Below, in pieces: positions 11,149-24,276 of a stretch of 64,000 nucleotides of DNA. Position 1 is the first letter of the stretch; each line of letters opens with the position of its first letter. The notes below the pieces were generated by a model, which saw only the letters and a program-made list of their open reading frames with translations, did not search any database and was not told the DNA's origin. Origin of the DNA: Fistularia commersonii (taxonomy: Eukaryota > Chordata > Actinopteri > Syngnathiformes > Fistulariidae); the NCBI GenBank assembly GCA_037954325.1, contig JBBMNZ010000009.1:7980001-8044000 (forward strand). Direction: 5' to 3'. Made by a program: the position numbers and the translations under genes.

Positions 11149-11445
11149 CATGGACCTGGCTCCATCTTACTATGGTAATACACTGCTTGTTGATCTGTTG
11201 AAGTATTGGAAGACAACATTTAAATTGAGGGCAGACAGCTCATTATGGAATACTGTATGTTTGATGTTGATGCAGACGTATCCAGTATGTTGTGACTATG
11301 GTCTGTTTATGTGTTTGCATAGAAAAGTTGAAAATATCTTCTATCTGGAATTATTGTATTTTTTGATTATTTTAAATTTTCTTTTAATTTCAAGATTAAA
11401 TAAGTTGAATGAAATATGAATCTGAGATATGTTATTATCGGTAGG

Positions 11446-13237
11446 ATGACTCTGGTGGCAAGAAGGACGAAGGGCACAAAGGCAGACCAGAGGGTGAAAA
11501 TTCAGGGAGGAGTTGAGACAATGCTCTGGGTGATCATGAGGAGATTCCGGATGACTGGACAACTGCAGTGAATAGGATGAGGGACACAGGTAGTACAATA
11601 CTTGGTGTGTTGTCTGGAAAGAAAGTATGTTATAGATAAGGAAACTTTGTGGTGGGATGAGAAAGTACAGTAATATACATAGAGAAAGGGATTAACTGAG
11701 AAGAAGAGAGACACAGAGGGGACTGAAGAGAGTAGACAGGACAGTGGAGATGCAGTGCAACTTGAAGGTGGTCAAGGCGATTTCGCGAAGTGTACACCAT
11801 GACTAATATTATGTTTCCTTATAAAAATCTTCTTGTCATGACAACTGAACTTGATTTTCTTCACTTGAAGATGTTTCATCCTTGAACTGAAGAAGCTTCT
11901 GGGATGAAGGGTGAAATGGTTTCAACTGAAGAAACTCAAATCGATTTGCCACAGCAAGAAGATTTTGACAAGCATTCACCGTGACCCGGATGACTGAGAA
12001 CCTCCACAGACTAATATGATGGTTTGACAGTAATGAGGAAAGGAATGATCTTTATAGGTTGGCAAAACAGAGAGATGGCAATGGTAGAGACACTCAAAGG
12101 GTAAGAGAGCTTAAGGGTAGAAAGGGAAATGTATTGACTGGTTCCGAAGGTATGATGAGAAGATGGAAAGGGTTAGAAGGGGTTAATGAGGTTATGAACA
12201 GGGACAGTGAGAAAGCAATGAATAGAAAAGGCAAATGTTGTGAACCATGAAGAAGCAGAGATTTCTAGAGGCGAAGTGAAGAAGAAATTATAGAGGATGA
12301 AGAGTGGAAAGGCAGTTGGTCCTTATGATGTACTGTACCTGTGGAGGTATGGAAGTGCCTAGAAGAGGTGACTGGGGGGATTTTACCAGGTTGTTCAAAT
12401 GGATCTTGGAGAATGAGAAAATGCATAGGGAATGAAGAAGTATGCTGGTGTCCTTATTTTACAACAAGGGAGATGTTCAGAGTTGTGGTAACAATAGAGA
12501 AATAAAGTTGATGATTTATGGAAGTTATGGAAAAGAGTAGTGGAATTTAGAATGAGGACAGAGGTGGGCATTTGTGAACAACAGTATGGTTTTATGTCAA
12601 GAAAGAATATAAGATATTTGGTATTTGCTTTGAGAATGTTAAGAGAGAATTACAGAGCACGTCAGAGGGAGCTGCATCGTGCCTTTTGTAGATCCAGAAA
12701 ATGCATCTCACTGGATGCTGAGGGAGGAAGTTCTGTACTCTCCGAGGAAGTCAGGGGTGGCAGAGAAGTATATTAGTTTGTTACAGGACATTCAGCGGAG
12801 TGGTTAGACAATGGTGAGGTGTGCTTGTGCTGTAGTTGGGACATCGGAGTTCAAGGTGAAGGACAGGACTGCAATAAATGTCCGGTAGTAGACCCTTCTG
12901 GTTCGCTATGGTAATGGACGAGCTGAAAGATGCAGTTAGACGGGAATCTCCATGGACAATTATGCTTACAGATGACTGTGCTCTGCAGTTGGAGCAGTTG
13001 GGGGAAAATATCAAGAGACGAAGATGTGCCCTGGAAAGAAGAAGAATGAATGTTAGCTACAGCTAGACCGAATACAAGTGTGTGAATGAGAGGCACCCAA
13101 GTGGAACTGTGAGGCTACAGGGCAGGGGGGGTAAAGAAGGTGGACAATATTAAGTGCAAAATGGAAATGAGGTGAAGAACCATGGAAGGGTAGAGAAAGG
13201 GTCACTGAAATAGCTAGAATGAAAGGAGGGCTGCACA
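11446..13237 (+). mobile_element. Decayed RTE-like non-LTR retrotransposon, copy 1
   Basis: Translation in shifting frames recovers fragments of a LINE reverse transcriptase in the right order. These include LAKQRDGNGRDTQRV (12059 on), KAVG...VEVWKCLEEV (about 12310-12370), RTEVGICEQQYGFM (12555-12596), FALRMLRENY (12627 on), WFAMVMDELKDAVRRESPW (12900 on) and a TDD remnant of the FADD catalytic motif (12965 on). Many stops and frameshifts make it inactive. It lacks the 5' endonuclease region and stops near 13237 in the middle of the sequence that continues ACAGTGGTGGG in copy 2, so it is truncated at both ends. It is interrupted by a MITE at about 11810-12009. The RTE-clade assignment is by recall of fish elements. 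Confidence 0.85.
11810..12009. mobile_element. Palindromic MITE copy 1, nested in the LINE
   Basis: The arms CTTCTTGTCATGACAACTGA and TTTGCCACAGCAAGAAGATT form an imperfect inverted repeat, with TTCACTTGAAGATGTTTCATC between them. The right end CCGGATGACTGAGAACCTCC is the expected terminus of the family. LINE sequence resumes directly after it, so the MITE is younger than the LINE copy. The octamer ACTAATAT occurs at 11802-11809 and again at 12010-12017, which may be a target-site duplication; the left terminus is decayed, so the boundaries are approximate. Confidence 0.7.
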
Positions 13238-15599
13238 AGTTTTTTGAAAATTAATGATAAAGTTTCCTTTATTTTTGAGGTGGCAGTTGGGTAATGCGGA
13301 AGCCTGAATGTACATGTGAAAAGATCACTTGAGGGTTGACTTCACGAGATAATTTCCACATAGTTTTGGGGGAAATTTGTGTGTCAACAGGATTTTTGTT
13401 GATAATGTTGATATTGCAATCATACTTGCTGGATTTTTTTTGATAAAGTTTAATCTCCCTATTTTAGTCTGAGGAACCATAAATAAATGTTCAATCTTCA
13501 AACAATAGACTTCATAGTTCAGTAGAAAAGTATAAGAACTTTGTTAAACTTTGAGGTGATGAGGTATGGAAATTAAACTGAATTGTTTGCAGTTGTGGTA
13601 AAGACTAAGTCTTTGGATTGTTGTGTCTTGATTCACCCTTACCCCATCTCTGTATCTATCAGCTTCCTATCTGCACCGATACTGTTAAATCTCTTCTCTG
13701 CTCTTGTGTAAGATCTTCTTTCGCTATGTCTGATAGGTTATGTTTAAAAAAACATGGTTTTATCTCAAATATTTGCCTTTGGTCTTTTTTCTGTCTGGCT
13801 CATGCTGTGTGGTACTCTCTATTGATTCAAGCACTTGGATCAACTTGTTCCCTGGTGACTGGGAGATTAGGGTTAAAATAATAATTGGAACTGAGTTCAG
13901 TTTAGGGTAGTGGCTGGTGTGTGGAGCTTGGTAAATGCATTCTGTCTGCAAATGTCCTCACAGTGGCAGCTGTACAAATAATGTGTGTGTGTGTGTTTCA
14001 AGATGGCTGTAAGTCTTGGAATTGTAGAGTTGTGCTGAGTACTACCACAGTACTTAGCAAGCACTCCATGTATGTGGGCAGTACAGTACTTATTTCATCG
14101 AGGGCATCAACAATAGGCCATGATTTGGCGGCCGTGTAGTTCTGAAGCTGTTCTGGTACCCAGGCGACTGGCTGATTCAAATTAACATCTCAGGGCCTGA
14201 AAGCTCATTGAAATTAATAATGGTCATACCCTAATCCACATCACTCTCAGGGATTATGGAGTATATATCTTTTAAATGTAGAGAATTTCTTTGTTTGCAT
14301 AATCAAGAAATCTAAATTACTGCCTAACATCAGATTGAAAAGGTCAGCATGCGACGTTCTTAGTCAACATTTAGAATTTGATTGGTGCAGATTAACTTTT
14401 TTTTTGTAAAAAAACTCTGATAACCAAGCTGTCCACCTATATTGCAGAGCAGAATAAAACCTTTATATAATTAATATGGAAATCTAAAGACATAAACAAC
14501 AACATTTGTTTAATAGCAGGAGCCCGGCTCTGCATGGTGATGAACAGTCCAGACTCCAGACAGCTGGAGACACATTTCACTCGCACTTTATCCAACATTT
14601 AAATTTGTCATTAAAGCATTATTGCACAGATGAACATTTAATCATGTCTGTTGAAGAAATAGTCTGTTGGTCTGGAGCACAATTTCTCGTCAGAACTCAA
14701 CAGGGCACTCTTTATGGATGGTTATAGCTTTATGGTGCAGGGAGACGTCCTGCAGTTCATGATGTGTTTTTTAGCTTTCAGCTTTTTTCTTTTGGTCCAA
14801 AGAAAAGTTTGCAATGTAATTTTTATAAAATCAATTACAGAATAATTAAGTTAACTGAAATTTAGAAGACAATTTGCAGTAATGCCATTCTCGAAAAGAC
14901 ACACATAAAAAAGGTCTCTTTCCAAATTGAAATCCAAATTTGCCGTGTTTCACTTCAGTTCTACTAAAAGTAAGTTGCTATAGAACTCTTCAGTTTTGTA
15001 AGTGCAACCTTTGCTAAACATTTGAATTTATGGCAAATCATTTAGTATCAGATGAAGGGTAAAAATTGGCATACCCACCAATTGTCATTCACACTGATCA
15101 AAAAGCTTTCCATTTTCCCGCAGCATGTGGCTATGTTAAAGCTGTTTTGTTGGTTTTAGATGGGCCAGTAGACAGGTTGGCAATAAGATAACACTCGTAT
15201 GGTCATGGTGGTACCAAGTAAGCAGCTGTGGGAGAGTTTCAATTATTTAAGCATGGGATAGACTGAATATACTAAATACACAGTAGCGAATTGAGAAAAC
15301 AATGTAATGCAATGTCAACTTTACATGTTCATGTCTAATGAGACAGTATAGATATTACAAGATGGATGTTGCTCAGTAGTGTAACACATATTCACAGCTT
15401 TTCTCTGAGCACAGTGTGTATTCTGTTATATCTATAGACTGATACAATTTTAAGGAATAGTGAATGACTTGCATACACAATGGTAAGCAACATTTTGGCC
15501 CAATGGATGTTCATCAAGACGTTGCTTCCTTGGGTTCATAGAAGCTGAGGCCCCACATGCTACAATAAACTTATATCAGAATCAGCATCAGAAATCAGC
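13238..15599. other. Intergenic, no gene seen
   Basis: AT-rich, apparently non-coding. It includes a short (GT)n at about 13981-13996. Open frames of 60-87 codons are present without recognisable products. No RNA gene is recognised. Confidence 0.6.
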
Positions 15600-15645
15600 A
15601 CCTCTTATTGCCCCCCCCCCCCCCCCCAGAGGGGCAATAAGAGGT
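15600..15645. repeat. Perfect 15-bp inverted repeat around a poly-C loop
   Basis: ACCTCTTATTGCCCC (15600-15614) and its exact reverse complement (15631-15645) flank a 16-nt loop that is mostly C. This can fold as a hairpin in DNA or RNA on either strand. It may have arisen as a foldback insertion at the C-run; no family was recognised. Confidence 0.85.
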
Positions 15646-15667
15646 AGCAATATCAAATTATGAACAT

Positions 15668-15670
<3 letters not shown>

Positions 15671-15702
<32 letters not shown>
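15671..15702. repeat. (TA)16 microsatellite
   Basis: Uninterrupted TA dinucleotides 26 bp right of the 15.6-kb hairpin. Confidence 0.97.
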
Positions 15703-15707
<5 letters not shown>

Positions 15708-17107
15708 AAGGTCAAAGGGGGGCAGAGGTTGCCCTTCTCCTTTGGGTTTTGCCTACTGCATAAACATGAAGTCCAAACTTTATATTTACCTGAATAACTG
15801 ATTTAATGGCATGGGATGTTGAACTTGCCAGAGGCTATTAGCTGGACATGATTTAAATTCCTTTTACTTGAATTGCCTGAAATATTCCAATTGATTAGCA
15901 TAAGGAAATATGTATATATGTATACATTTTGTTCTAATTGCTTAATGATTTGTTGTTGATTTGGGTAACTGCTAATTGGGACCAAATTATTCATTTATCC
16001 ATTTGGTACTTTGCAGCAAACACTGAAAGGGTGAATATTTTTCATGGTTTTCCAAATTTAACAAGTAAAATGTTTAACCTTCAAAAATGTGTCCCCATTT
16101 GACAAAAGTCTTTGTTCTTTCATTAGATTCATTCTTTTGTTCTTTACTGTCTGCAGTGAGTGCCTGTGTGAGAGAGAGCAGGGAAACTGGAAGAAAGTGA
16201 GTAAAAGTGCTTGGGTTTAAATTTAGGTCCAAATAGAATTTGTCTTTCCTCTCAGGCTCACTGCCATTAACCCCCCACCCAACCCAACCCCCTTCATCAC
16301 CTCCTCCCCTCTGCTCTCTGCAGGCCTGATGCTACAGACATTATCTCTTACTAATACTGCATTCATTTAGCAAACGACAAGCTCAGGTTGGAGGGCCCTG
16401 TTCACTTCTGTGTAAACAAAGTGAGCACCATACCGTTATGATATAACAGCAGTGGGAGTTGACCTTGCATCTTATTAACTTAGATAAGTAATGTAATAAG
16501 TTTAGCCCCTCTTTTGGTATGTGAAGGGACAGCAGGTGGGCTATTCCATGTAATATATTTTTTTCTAAATTAGAAATATGCAGTTTTTAAAAAACATTTC
16601 AACTTTAGCTATTTCAGTAACTTTAGAATAACCAAAATTTACTTTTTTTTTACATAATCAAGTCATCAAATAATTACATATGATTTGAGTAGTATGCTAT
16701 TCTTGATTTATTTTTTTCATATACTGTAGTATGCTTATGTGGCATACACAGTAGACGCCGTGTATGAAAAATAAATGATTTGCATGTGGACACAACACCT
16801 GTGCATCAAAATTGTGATGAAAGTTGTGGAAAGTTCCAGAAGATTTTCAGACTTAAAAGTGGAGCATGGTGTTCTCTAGTCTGGAAATGGCTGCCCGAGA
16901 TAATGATTCTCTTCATAATAAGCCTTGCAACCTTGGAACCAAAAAGGAATAAGTGCCTGAGTGCTGCACAGGCATGTTTCTGTTAAAGAAACATACTTTA
17001 CTGTAAGAGATAGTAAGATAATATGACAGGCGTAATTAAAAAGTGCCATGGTGACACTTTTAAAGTCTAATTTAGCAATTCATTAGTTTTGGGTGCACTT
17101 CATAATG
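15703..17107. other. Intergenic, no gene seen
   Basis: AT-rich DNA with a C-rich patch near 16271-16318. The 68-codon open frame at 16780-16986 has no recognisable product. Confidence 0.6.
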
Positions 17108-17355
17108 GAGGCAACTATGGCTCAGTTGGTAGAGTTGGTTGGAGCCCCCCCAATGAGAGGGTTTGCAGTTTGATCCCCAGCTCCTCCTGTTTGCATTCAG
17201 AAGTGTCTTGGGCAAGACACCGAACCCCATGTGGCTCCAACTGGCCTGTTAGTACCTACAGCTCTGCAGCCATCAGAGTAAATCCATGTGTAAATGGGTG
17301 AATGTAATCCAGTGTAAAGCACTTTGAAACTGCAGGCTGTGAAAGAGCTATAGAG
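17108..17355 (+). mobile_element. tRNA-derived SINE
   Basis: The head carries a perfect RNA polymerase III box A (TGGCTCAGTTGG at 17118-17129, fitting TRGYNNANNNGG) and, 49 nt on, a box B-like AGTTTGATCCC (17167-17177, two changes from GGTTCGANTCC). A fish SINE body follows: GTCTTGGGCAAGACACCGAA, then GTAAATGGGTGAATGTAATC, then GTGTAAAGCACTTTGAAAC. It is a SINE, not a tRNA gene, because no cloverleaf can be completed and the body matches the abundant fish family. Its right edge, after GAGCTATAGA, is approximate. Confidence 0.85.
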
Positions 17356-20003
17356 TTTACAACATTGACTCTAACAACAAAAACAAATTAAACAAAAGAA
17401 AACAAGTTTTGCATCAGTTTGTCAATATACGAGTTGCCCAGACCCAAAGGATTTTCGCCTTCATACTTAATGAACTGTCAAAAGGAAAATACTATTTGAT
17501 CTGTTTTTCCTGTCAGGCTTTCAGCCAATTGATCCAATAACCCTTGAAGAACTAGAAGAGCTGGAGGATTCGGTTATTTTATTTCCACTCAAGTAACTGA
17601 GGCACAAACTAAAAATTAGTAGTGGAGGACATTATGGATATTGCAACATGGAAGATTCTGCCATCTTGTTTTGCATCATAGAGCAATGAGCAGTTATGAT
17701 TCGAATGAGCAAAGCTCCCAGAGGCAAAAATGAGTTTCCAAATCTAGTACACAGACAGTACATTGATTCCATGGGGAACCGTGTGATGATTAAACGATAT
17801 CAAATCACATTTAATGAAAACATGAGAAATAGCTAACACTGCAAGAAGATCTAACCATTGAAATTGAAATTTAGCGGTGAGAAATAATGTTGATTGTTGA
17901 GATTGAACTTGAATTACATTTTTAAAACAGGATGTATATGAAATGATTGATGCATTGGTTCATTGTGAATGAAAATATGCATTGCTTATATATCAAAATG
18001 TGTTAATCAGTTTAGTTTGTATTTAGTTCATTCACTTAAACATGCATCAACTTTGTTTCAATCACTTGTAAAAGCAACTTGCTATCACACAGCTAGTAAC
18101 AAACAATTCTGACATCCACTGATGTTTGCGTTTTTCAAATGCGAGATAGATAAGGCATAGAAAATAATGATAAAAACAAATTCATTGTTCAATATGGATT
18201 AAATCTGTGCCGGTGTTTATCTGAACAAATAACAAATGTGGTGTAAGAAATTATCTTACCAGGGTATGGTTTGGCAATGTCATATCAGCTCATTGGTGGA
18301 TTTTAAATGAGTGCTCAATATCTCTTCAGTCAAGTACGCTGTTCTGTCATTCATGACAAAAATTATCCCCTTAATTATCACAAAGACCTTGATTTTGTGA
18401 CAATGATGTAGGAACATGTAAAGGACAAATACAAGGCAGTCTCCCCTGAAAGGTGAAAAAATGGCTTGTAATAAAGAGCAAAAACGCAGAATTACCGTAA
18501 CGCATGAAGTATAGTGGTTCCTGAATCATTTTTCACTCCGTTATCTCTCTCTTGACAGGTTTATTGTTGAGGAGAAAAAATAAAAGTATCAATTTCCAGA
18601 TGTTAAACATGGTTGCGGGTCTTGAGTGACATAGATAAGCAACCGCTATTAGCGGTTAGATTTCATCATTAATCTACAGTATTCTATACATCTGAGAGGC
18701 ATTAAAGCTTGTTAACAGCATCAACTGCACCCACAGGCAAATACCTTCCCCCGTATTCCTCACATGCTGCAGGAGGGTAATAAACCATGCTATCAATCAT
18801 CAAATCCAATAATCATTTATGGGAAATGTTAAGAGACATTCAAAAGTTCACAGCGGCAAAGTTTGAAAGCTTGTCAAATTCTCTGACCTTCCTGAATTCA
18901 TTAAAAATTTGGAAACTGTTAAGAAAATATTTTACGAATGGGAAGTGGAAAAAGGAATCACAGATCAGCAGTTACCCCTTCACACAATGAAGCTATGAAT
19001 TTCTGAACAGGTGAAGGTGGCACGCATGCTATGTTATTCATGGTATGTTGAATGCACGCAGCCTCCTAGTCTGATAAGTCAGGTTAATGTTTCACGGTGT
19101 CTCACACTTGTCAGTGTTTTGTGCTCATTAACTCTACTTGGAGTGAACAATTTCTCATGTTGTCATGATGTGCTAATATAAATAGCCATTCAATAATTGC
19201 TTGCTAGTCAGTCGAGCTGGATCACAGCGTTTGTATGTTTTTCATTTATTTGAGTATCTCTATACACAGCCGAGTCTTAAACTGCACCCAACACATATGA
19301 AACTCTGAGTAGGCCATTCTGTCAACTAGCTCACATCTATTAGCAATGGTAAAAGGTGAAAATCAGGTCAAAGGTTTGCAATTCACTAAGAGTGCTCCTT
19401 CTAGTGCAGGATGTTTACAGTTTATTTTCCATACCAATTTGTATATTCCTTTAGGCCAAATGATAACACAGCATCAGCCACCATGAAGTTATTTTATAGA
19501 CATTGAATCTACAGTGATATCGGCTTATATTTGTATGTATTAAAATGCAAGAAACAAATTTTAAACTTACTTTTTCAAATTTCTTGAAGACACTTGATAC
19601 ACACAAATGGGAGGAGGAACATTTGGGAAGACGCAGTAGTATCATATGACAGCTGTATACTTAGTGGGAAATGCAAAATGAAATTTTAATTTTTTTATAG
19701 AATGTGATTTCTAAATATGTTACAAGAACTCAGATAGATTCCAAGTATAAAAAGGATTGCTAGATGTAAAAGAAACATAAATAAAAATAGATATTAATGA
19801 ATTTGAAAAAAGGAAGCAAGAGCACATGAAATTTAAGCTTTGTGAAATTTAAAATCCTGAAATGAGCTTCTGACAAGGCTGTTTTTCAAATTCTCCTCTT
19901 AGTCACATTGTTATGTGTAACATTTCAAGGGTTTGTTTAAAATCTGTAGACAAATAGTGTGGCACATTGTCATAATAATTTACCACAAACCCATATAATG
20001 TTC
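17356..20003. other. Intergenic, no gene seen
   Basis: AT-rich sequence without recognisable coding segments, RNA genes or repeats. The 67-codon frame at 18787-18990 looks like chance. Confidence 0.6.
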
Positions 20004-20338
20004 CAGTGGTCCCCAACCTTTTTTGTAGCAGGGACAAGTTTTTTGCATGAAAATATTTCCGCGGACAGGTTAGAGGCTCTGGGGTTAAAATTTAAAAAAA
20101 AAAACCATTGTCAGTTCACAGTATTTGATCTGAATACAACGATTACCCTTTTTATTAAGCAATTACAATATTAAGTGCGGCAGTAAGATGAAGGCGGAAA
20201 CAGTCATTTTTCAAAATAAGATCCGGAAGGTCTAATATAAAACCGAAGATTTGTGCCATGGAAGATTTTCTTTGCGGACCGGTACCAAATTATCCTCAGA
20301 CCAGTACTGGTCTAAGGACTGGGGGTTGGGGACCACTG
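20004..20338. mobile_element. Non-autonomous hAT-type DNA transposon (MITE)
   Basis: The element has perfect 15-bp terminal inverted repeats: CAGTGGTCCCCAACC at 20004-20018 and GGTTGGGGACCACTG at 20324-20338. The CAGTGGT termini and the internal GCGGACCGG motifs are typical of a widespread hAT (Charlie-like) MITE family in vertebrates. There is no transposase. The flanking octamers TAATGTTC (left) and GTGTAGTC (right) agree at only three positions, so the expected 8-bp target duplication is decayed or lost. Confidence 0.88.
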
Positions 20339-23300
20339 GTGTAGTCCTTCAACCAGTGGTTTTAAACCCACCTTCTCCAACAGCTTCTTATGCACACTAT
20401 GGTTTCAAAGAAGCAAATTTGCAATAATTTTAAAGGTATGGGTATTTTGCAACATCCAGACATGGTAATGTTAGGATTACATCATTGTCTGACAGTATAA
20501 ATGTATTTATTTACTTTCCAAACAATGTCTGGGAACCCCAAGCTCAGTCCTTCTGCATGCATAAGATACCAGCTTATGCTTACCTATTAGAGCAGAAAAT
20601 CAACAGTTTCAAATGACCCAAAGCGAGAAATTTGGAATTTGCAAATATAAAATTGTGCCCTCCACATGTAATGTGCATGAATATAATACCTGACATACAT
20701 AAAATAGTAAAACTCCAGCCCTAATATCTATCTTTATACACCAGCAGATTTTGAAGTAGGTATGAGCACCATTCTACTAGTCTTTCATAATGGCGTATGC
20801 TGCTGTTAATGCTCTTACACCTGCATAGTTTTCTATATAATCACGGCTAATACCGGGCCCGAGGGTGTGTGTGCCTACAGGCCGGCCCCAAGGCACTATG
20901 TGTGATTCTCTGACTAAGCACTCTCATTTGAATAATGCAGACATTCACAGGTGTATTACAAAATCTTACAATGACAAATTCTTTCACATGTACTCCCTCT
21001 GCAGTAAATGCAAAAACGATCCATTTGCTTTGGGACGCATCCACTCTGGATGCTCTTTTATTCAGTACTTCCAGTCTGTTACACTGATGGCATGTACAGT
21101 ACTGCTCATAACCACGCTGTCAAACATCTTTACAGATGAGTGACTGCATGTCTTTTGAAGGCTTGAATGTGTCTATATGAGCCTTTTCCAGTGTGTCTCA
21201 TCAGATGGCTGTCATTTCTCTTTTATCCGACGGTCTGTGTACTTTCTTCTCTAATGTCTTAATTATCTGATCCATTTATTTCTTCATTCACCATTGCATG
21301 TGATAAGACATTATTCTTCCCAATCAGACTGTGCCATGCCTCTCCTTGTTATTCTGCCAGTGAAAACTGCAGTGCTGTTTGTGACTGTAGTTGCCAGGGG
21401 CTTATGTCACCAAGCAACAGCTGCAGCTCTGATTGATTCATGTGTGCAAGGGAGAGTGCATGCATGAGTGTGTGACATGGTATTGTACAGAGCCCCTAAA
21501 GGGACCTGGCTGGCATCATACGCATGAATGCGTCATAATGCATCTGCTATGTTTAAAATTGATGACCAGAGGATATGTAGGTCAGGTCAGACTGATACAG
21601 CAGACCTGGACAGATGAATGATAGGCCATGAGAGAATCAACTTTCGATTTAGCCAGCGTGCCCTCACACCTTTGTCCCTTCCTCAGATGGAGGTCTCTAA
21701 TAAACTGGAATACCAAGGAGAGTGCAATTCTTGATGATAGATAGATTCTCAACTGTCACCCATGTAAAGGATACTGTGCAATCAGCTGTCTGTTATCAGG
21801 AGATAATGGACAATACGCTGCCCAGAAGTACTGCATATGAAATAATTGCATTATGTATGAATTCTGTATGTTTATGTCCACACTTCAACATAAAAATTAA
21901 ACGTACTGTGAACTTACCTTTCAATTGCGCCCTTTTCTCTTCAAATTCTCATTCTATTGTGTATCACTCATCAATGTTATATTATCCAAACAAATCTCAA
22001 GAAATCCAAGTGAAATGCCATTGTGTTATGCAAGATAATCAGTATGGAGGCATTTGACATTATTTAACGAATTCCTTTATTTATCTTAATTTCAAAATTG
22101 TCCCCAATGGATGAAGCAACAAAACTGTTTTTCTGTGAAACACTAGGTAAATATTGAGAAATTAATATTGAGAAATTAATATCTTTACTCACAACTTTAT
22201 CAGTGGAATGTTGAGTAACAAATGACTTGATTATTTAAGTCTGGTTGGTATGGGGTTTTATTTATTTGTTGTTTTTATTTTTCAGTTGAATCTCTGGATG
22301 CAACAGTATATTTTTGAATGAGTATCTCACCAGAGAACCCTTTCACAGACTTTCAATAGATGGACCTTGGGTAAACAGAGGACAGTCCCTCTTTCATTTC
22401 ATGAGTCACAGCACAGAGCTCTTCGACCAGGAAAGCACAACACTGGAAGAAAATTAATTTTAAGATGATGTCCTGAGAAAAAGAGGAGAGGTGCTCGGTA
22501 ATGAAAATGCTGGCTACAGGCCATGATCCATGTTTTTTTTTCCTTTTAGTTTCAGGTATTTGATTGAAGGACAATTGTCATCTACTATTTTGTCAATGTA
22601 ATAACATAGTCCTCTGTATTTCTCATCTCCATTACAATGTGTTGCAACCCATAATTAATTTCTGAGGCTACAGTAAAGCCAGAAAATGTTTTGTTGATAC
22701 AGTATTGACATTTCATCAATATCATACAGTACATTTACAATTGCAAAGACACATATTCAACAGCAAGGAAGCTGCATCAGTGTTCATTTAAAGTTGTTTT
22801 TTCAGAGTTCAATATTTGCTGTCCTATGGCTCTTTTTATGTCTCCATAAACTCTTTAGGGAAATATCTGGGTTTTTAGCTATTAAGAGCCCCTCTATATG
22901 CGCTGGCTACTCACTACATCTGTTGCCTTGTGACTGGGCTGGTAGTATACAATGAAACTGTATTGTTTTTCTATGGGAACAGATGCCTGCTCTGGTACAA
23001 AATCACTAAGGCACACTGAGACTGAAACAAAATAGTAAATTGGCAGGCTGGAACACTATATGTTACTATAAATCCCTGGAAGGCTGAGGGTAGTTACAGA
23101 GAGCTGGAATGATTATCCTGTCCAGCTCTCTCAGTATGATAATACATTTGACATTACACATGATTATTTGACCATGCTACTTCAGAAACTGCAGCATCCT
23201 TACTATTAATGTACAGTGAATGTGGGTCATAGGCCGGAGGAGGATGGGAGGATGCATAATTTGGTGAATGGGAGGCTCCAAGGGAAAGGTTAATACCACA

Positions 23301-24276
23301 GTAAGAAATCATTGACAAACTGGGAATAAAATAGTTTAATAAGGACATATGCCAGTGACTGAGGGAAAGGTTAAAACCATAGACAGACATAATTGACAAA
23401 CTGGGAAAATCAAAATAATGTCTGAAGAAATGCTAGCATGAGACTCGTTCACAGACAGACAAATCTAAAAGTTGAGTGTGCAGGGGATAATGTTTGTATT
23501 TCTGTCACATGGCACCATCTGATGTTTTGTCAACACAAACGTCCTGTCCTTGCTGCTCTTGTATTCATGTCAGTGGTAATCACAAGAGGATGCTACTAGA
23601 TGCCAGATCAGTAGTTAGAGGACAGTGCAACATCTACAGCAATTTGCTTTCCAGCCTATTGGATTGCTAGTTGTGTGACTCTCTTAATTACGCTGTATAA
23701 GCTTGTAGCAATGCTTCACCTTCTGTATGTCCTCGAATAATAGCGTTGCTAGGCTACGGATTTCCTCCCTCTTTTTGAAGGTCAACATAATGTATTTTCA
23801 CCCATCATCAAATGCTTTTCTAGTTGGAAATGGAGGATATAGCTGATAAAAAGTGAAGCACTACTTTGTGGAAGATTTTTACAAAAGAAAATCATGTATC
23901 CAAAGTAGGGGAAGTATTTGTCTGTTTTCAATTTCAAATATTTTACTCCAACAATAGTGATGCATCACTGATCTTCTTTACCTTTTGTTGGTATGTTTTT
24001 GGTCTAATGACATTTAATGTAATGGATTTCATATTTTCTTAAAGCTTTTTTGGTGATGAACGATAACATTTCACTACATTACCTTTTATATGTTCTTGGC
24101 TATTAACATAGACATGTCTCATGACTCTAGGGCAATAAACTATTACCAAACCCTAACCCTAAAATACAACCAAAACACAATTCCAAAAATTACACCATAC
24201 ACATGCTTCAGTTATTTTGCTTTAGTAACAACCAAACTGACAAATCCTACTATGATTTATCTTGTGTAACATAAAT
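20339..24276. other. Intergenic, no gene seen
   Basis: AT-rich DNA. A 14-bp unit ATTGAGAAATTAAT is tandemly duplicated at 22153-22180. A two-unit CCCTAA stretch occurs near 24150-24165 (too short to be telomeric). Open frames of up to 111 codons (21722-22057) show no family similarity. Confidence 0.6.

Noticed and set aside
17108..17180. Possible tRNA gene (boxes A and B)
   Set aside because: No cloverleaf or acceptor stem can be completed and the sequence continues into a known SINE body.
24149..24166. Telomere-like CCCTAA repeats
   Set aside because: Only two units, far too short for an interstitial telomeric site.
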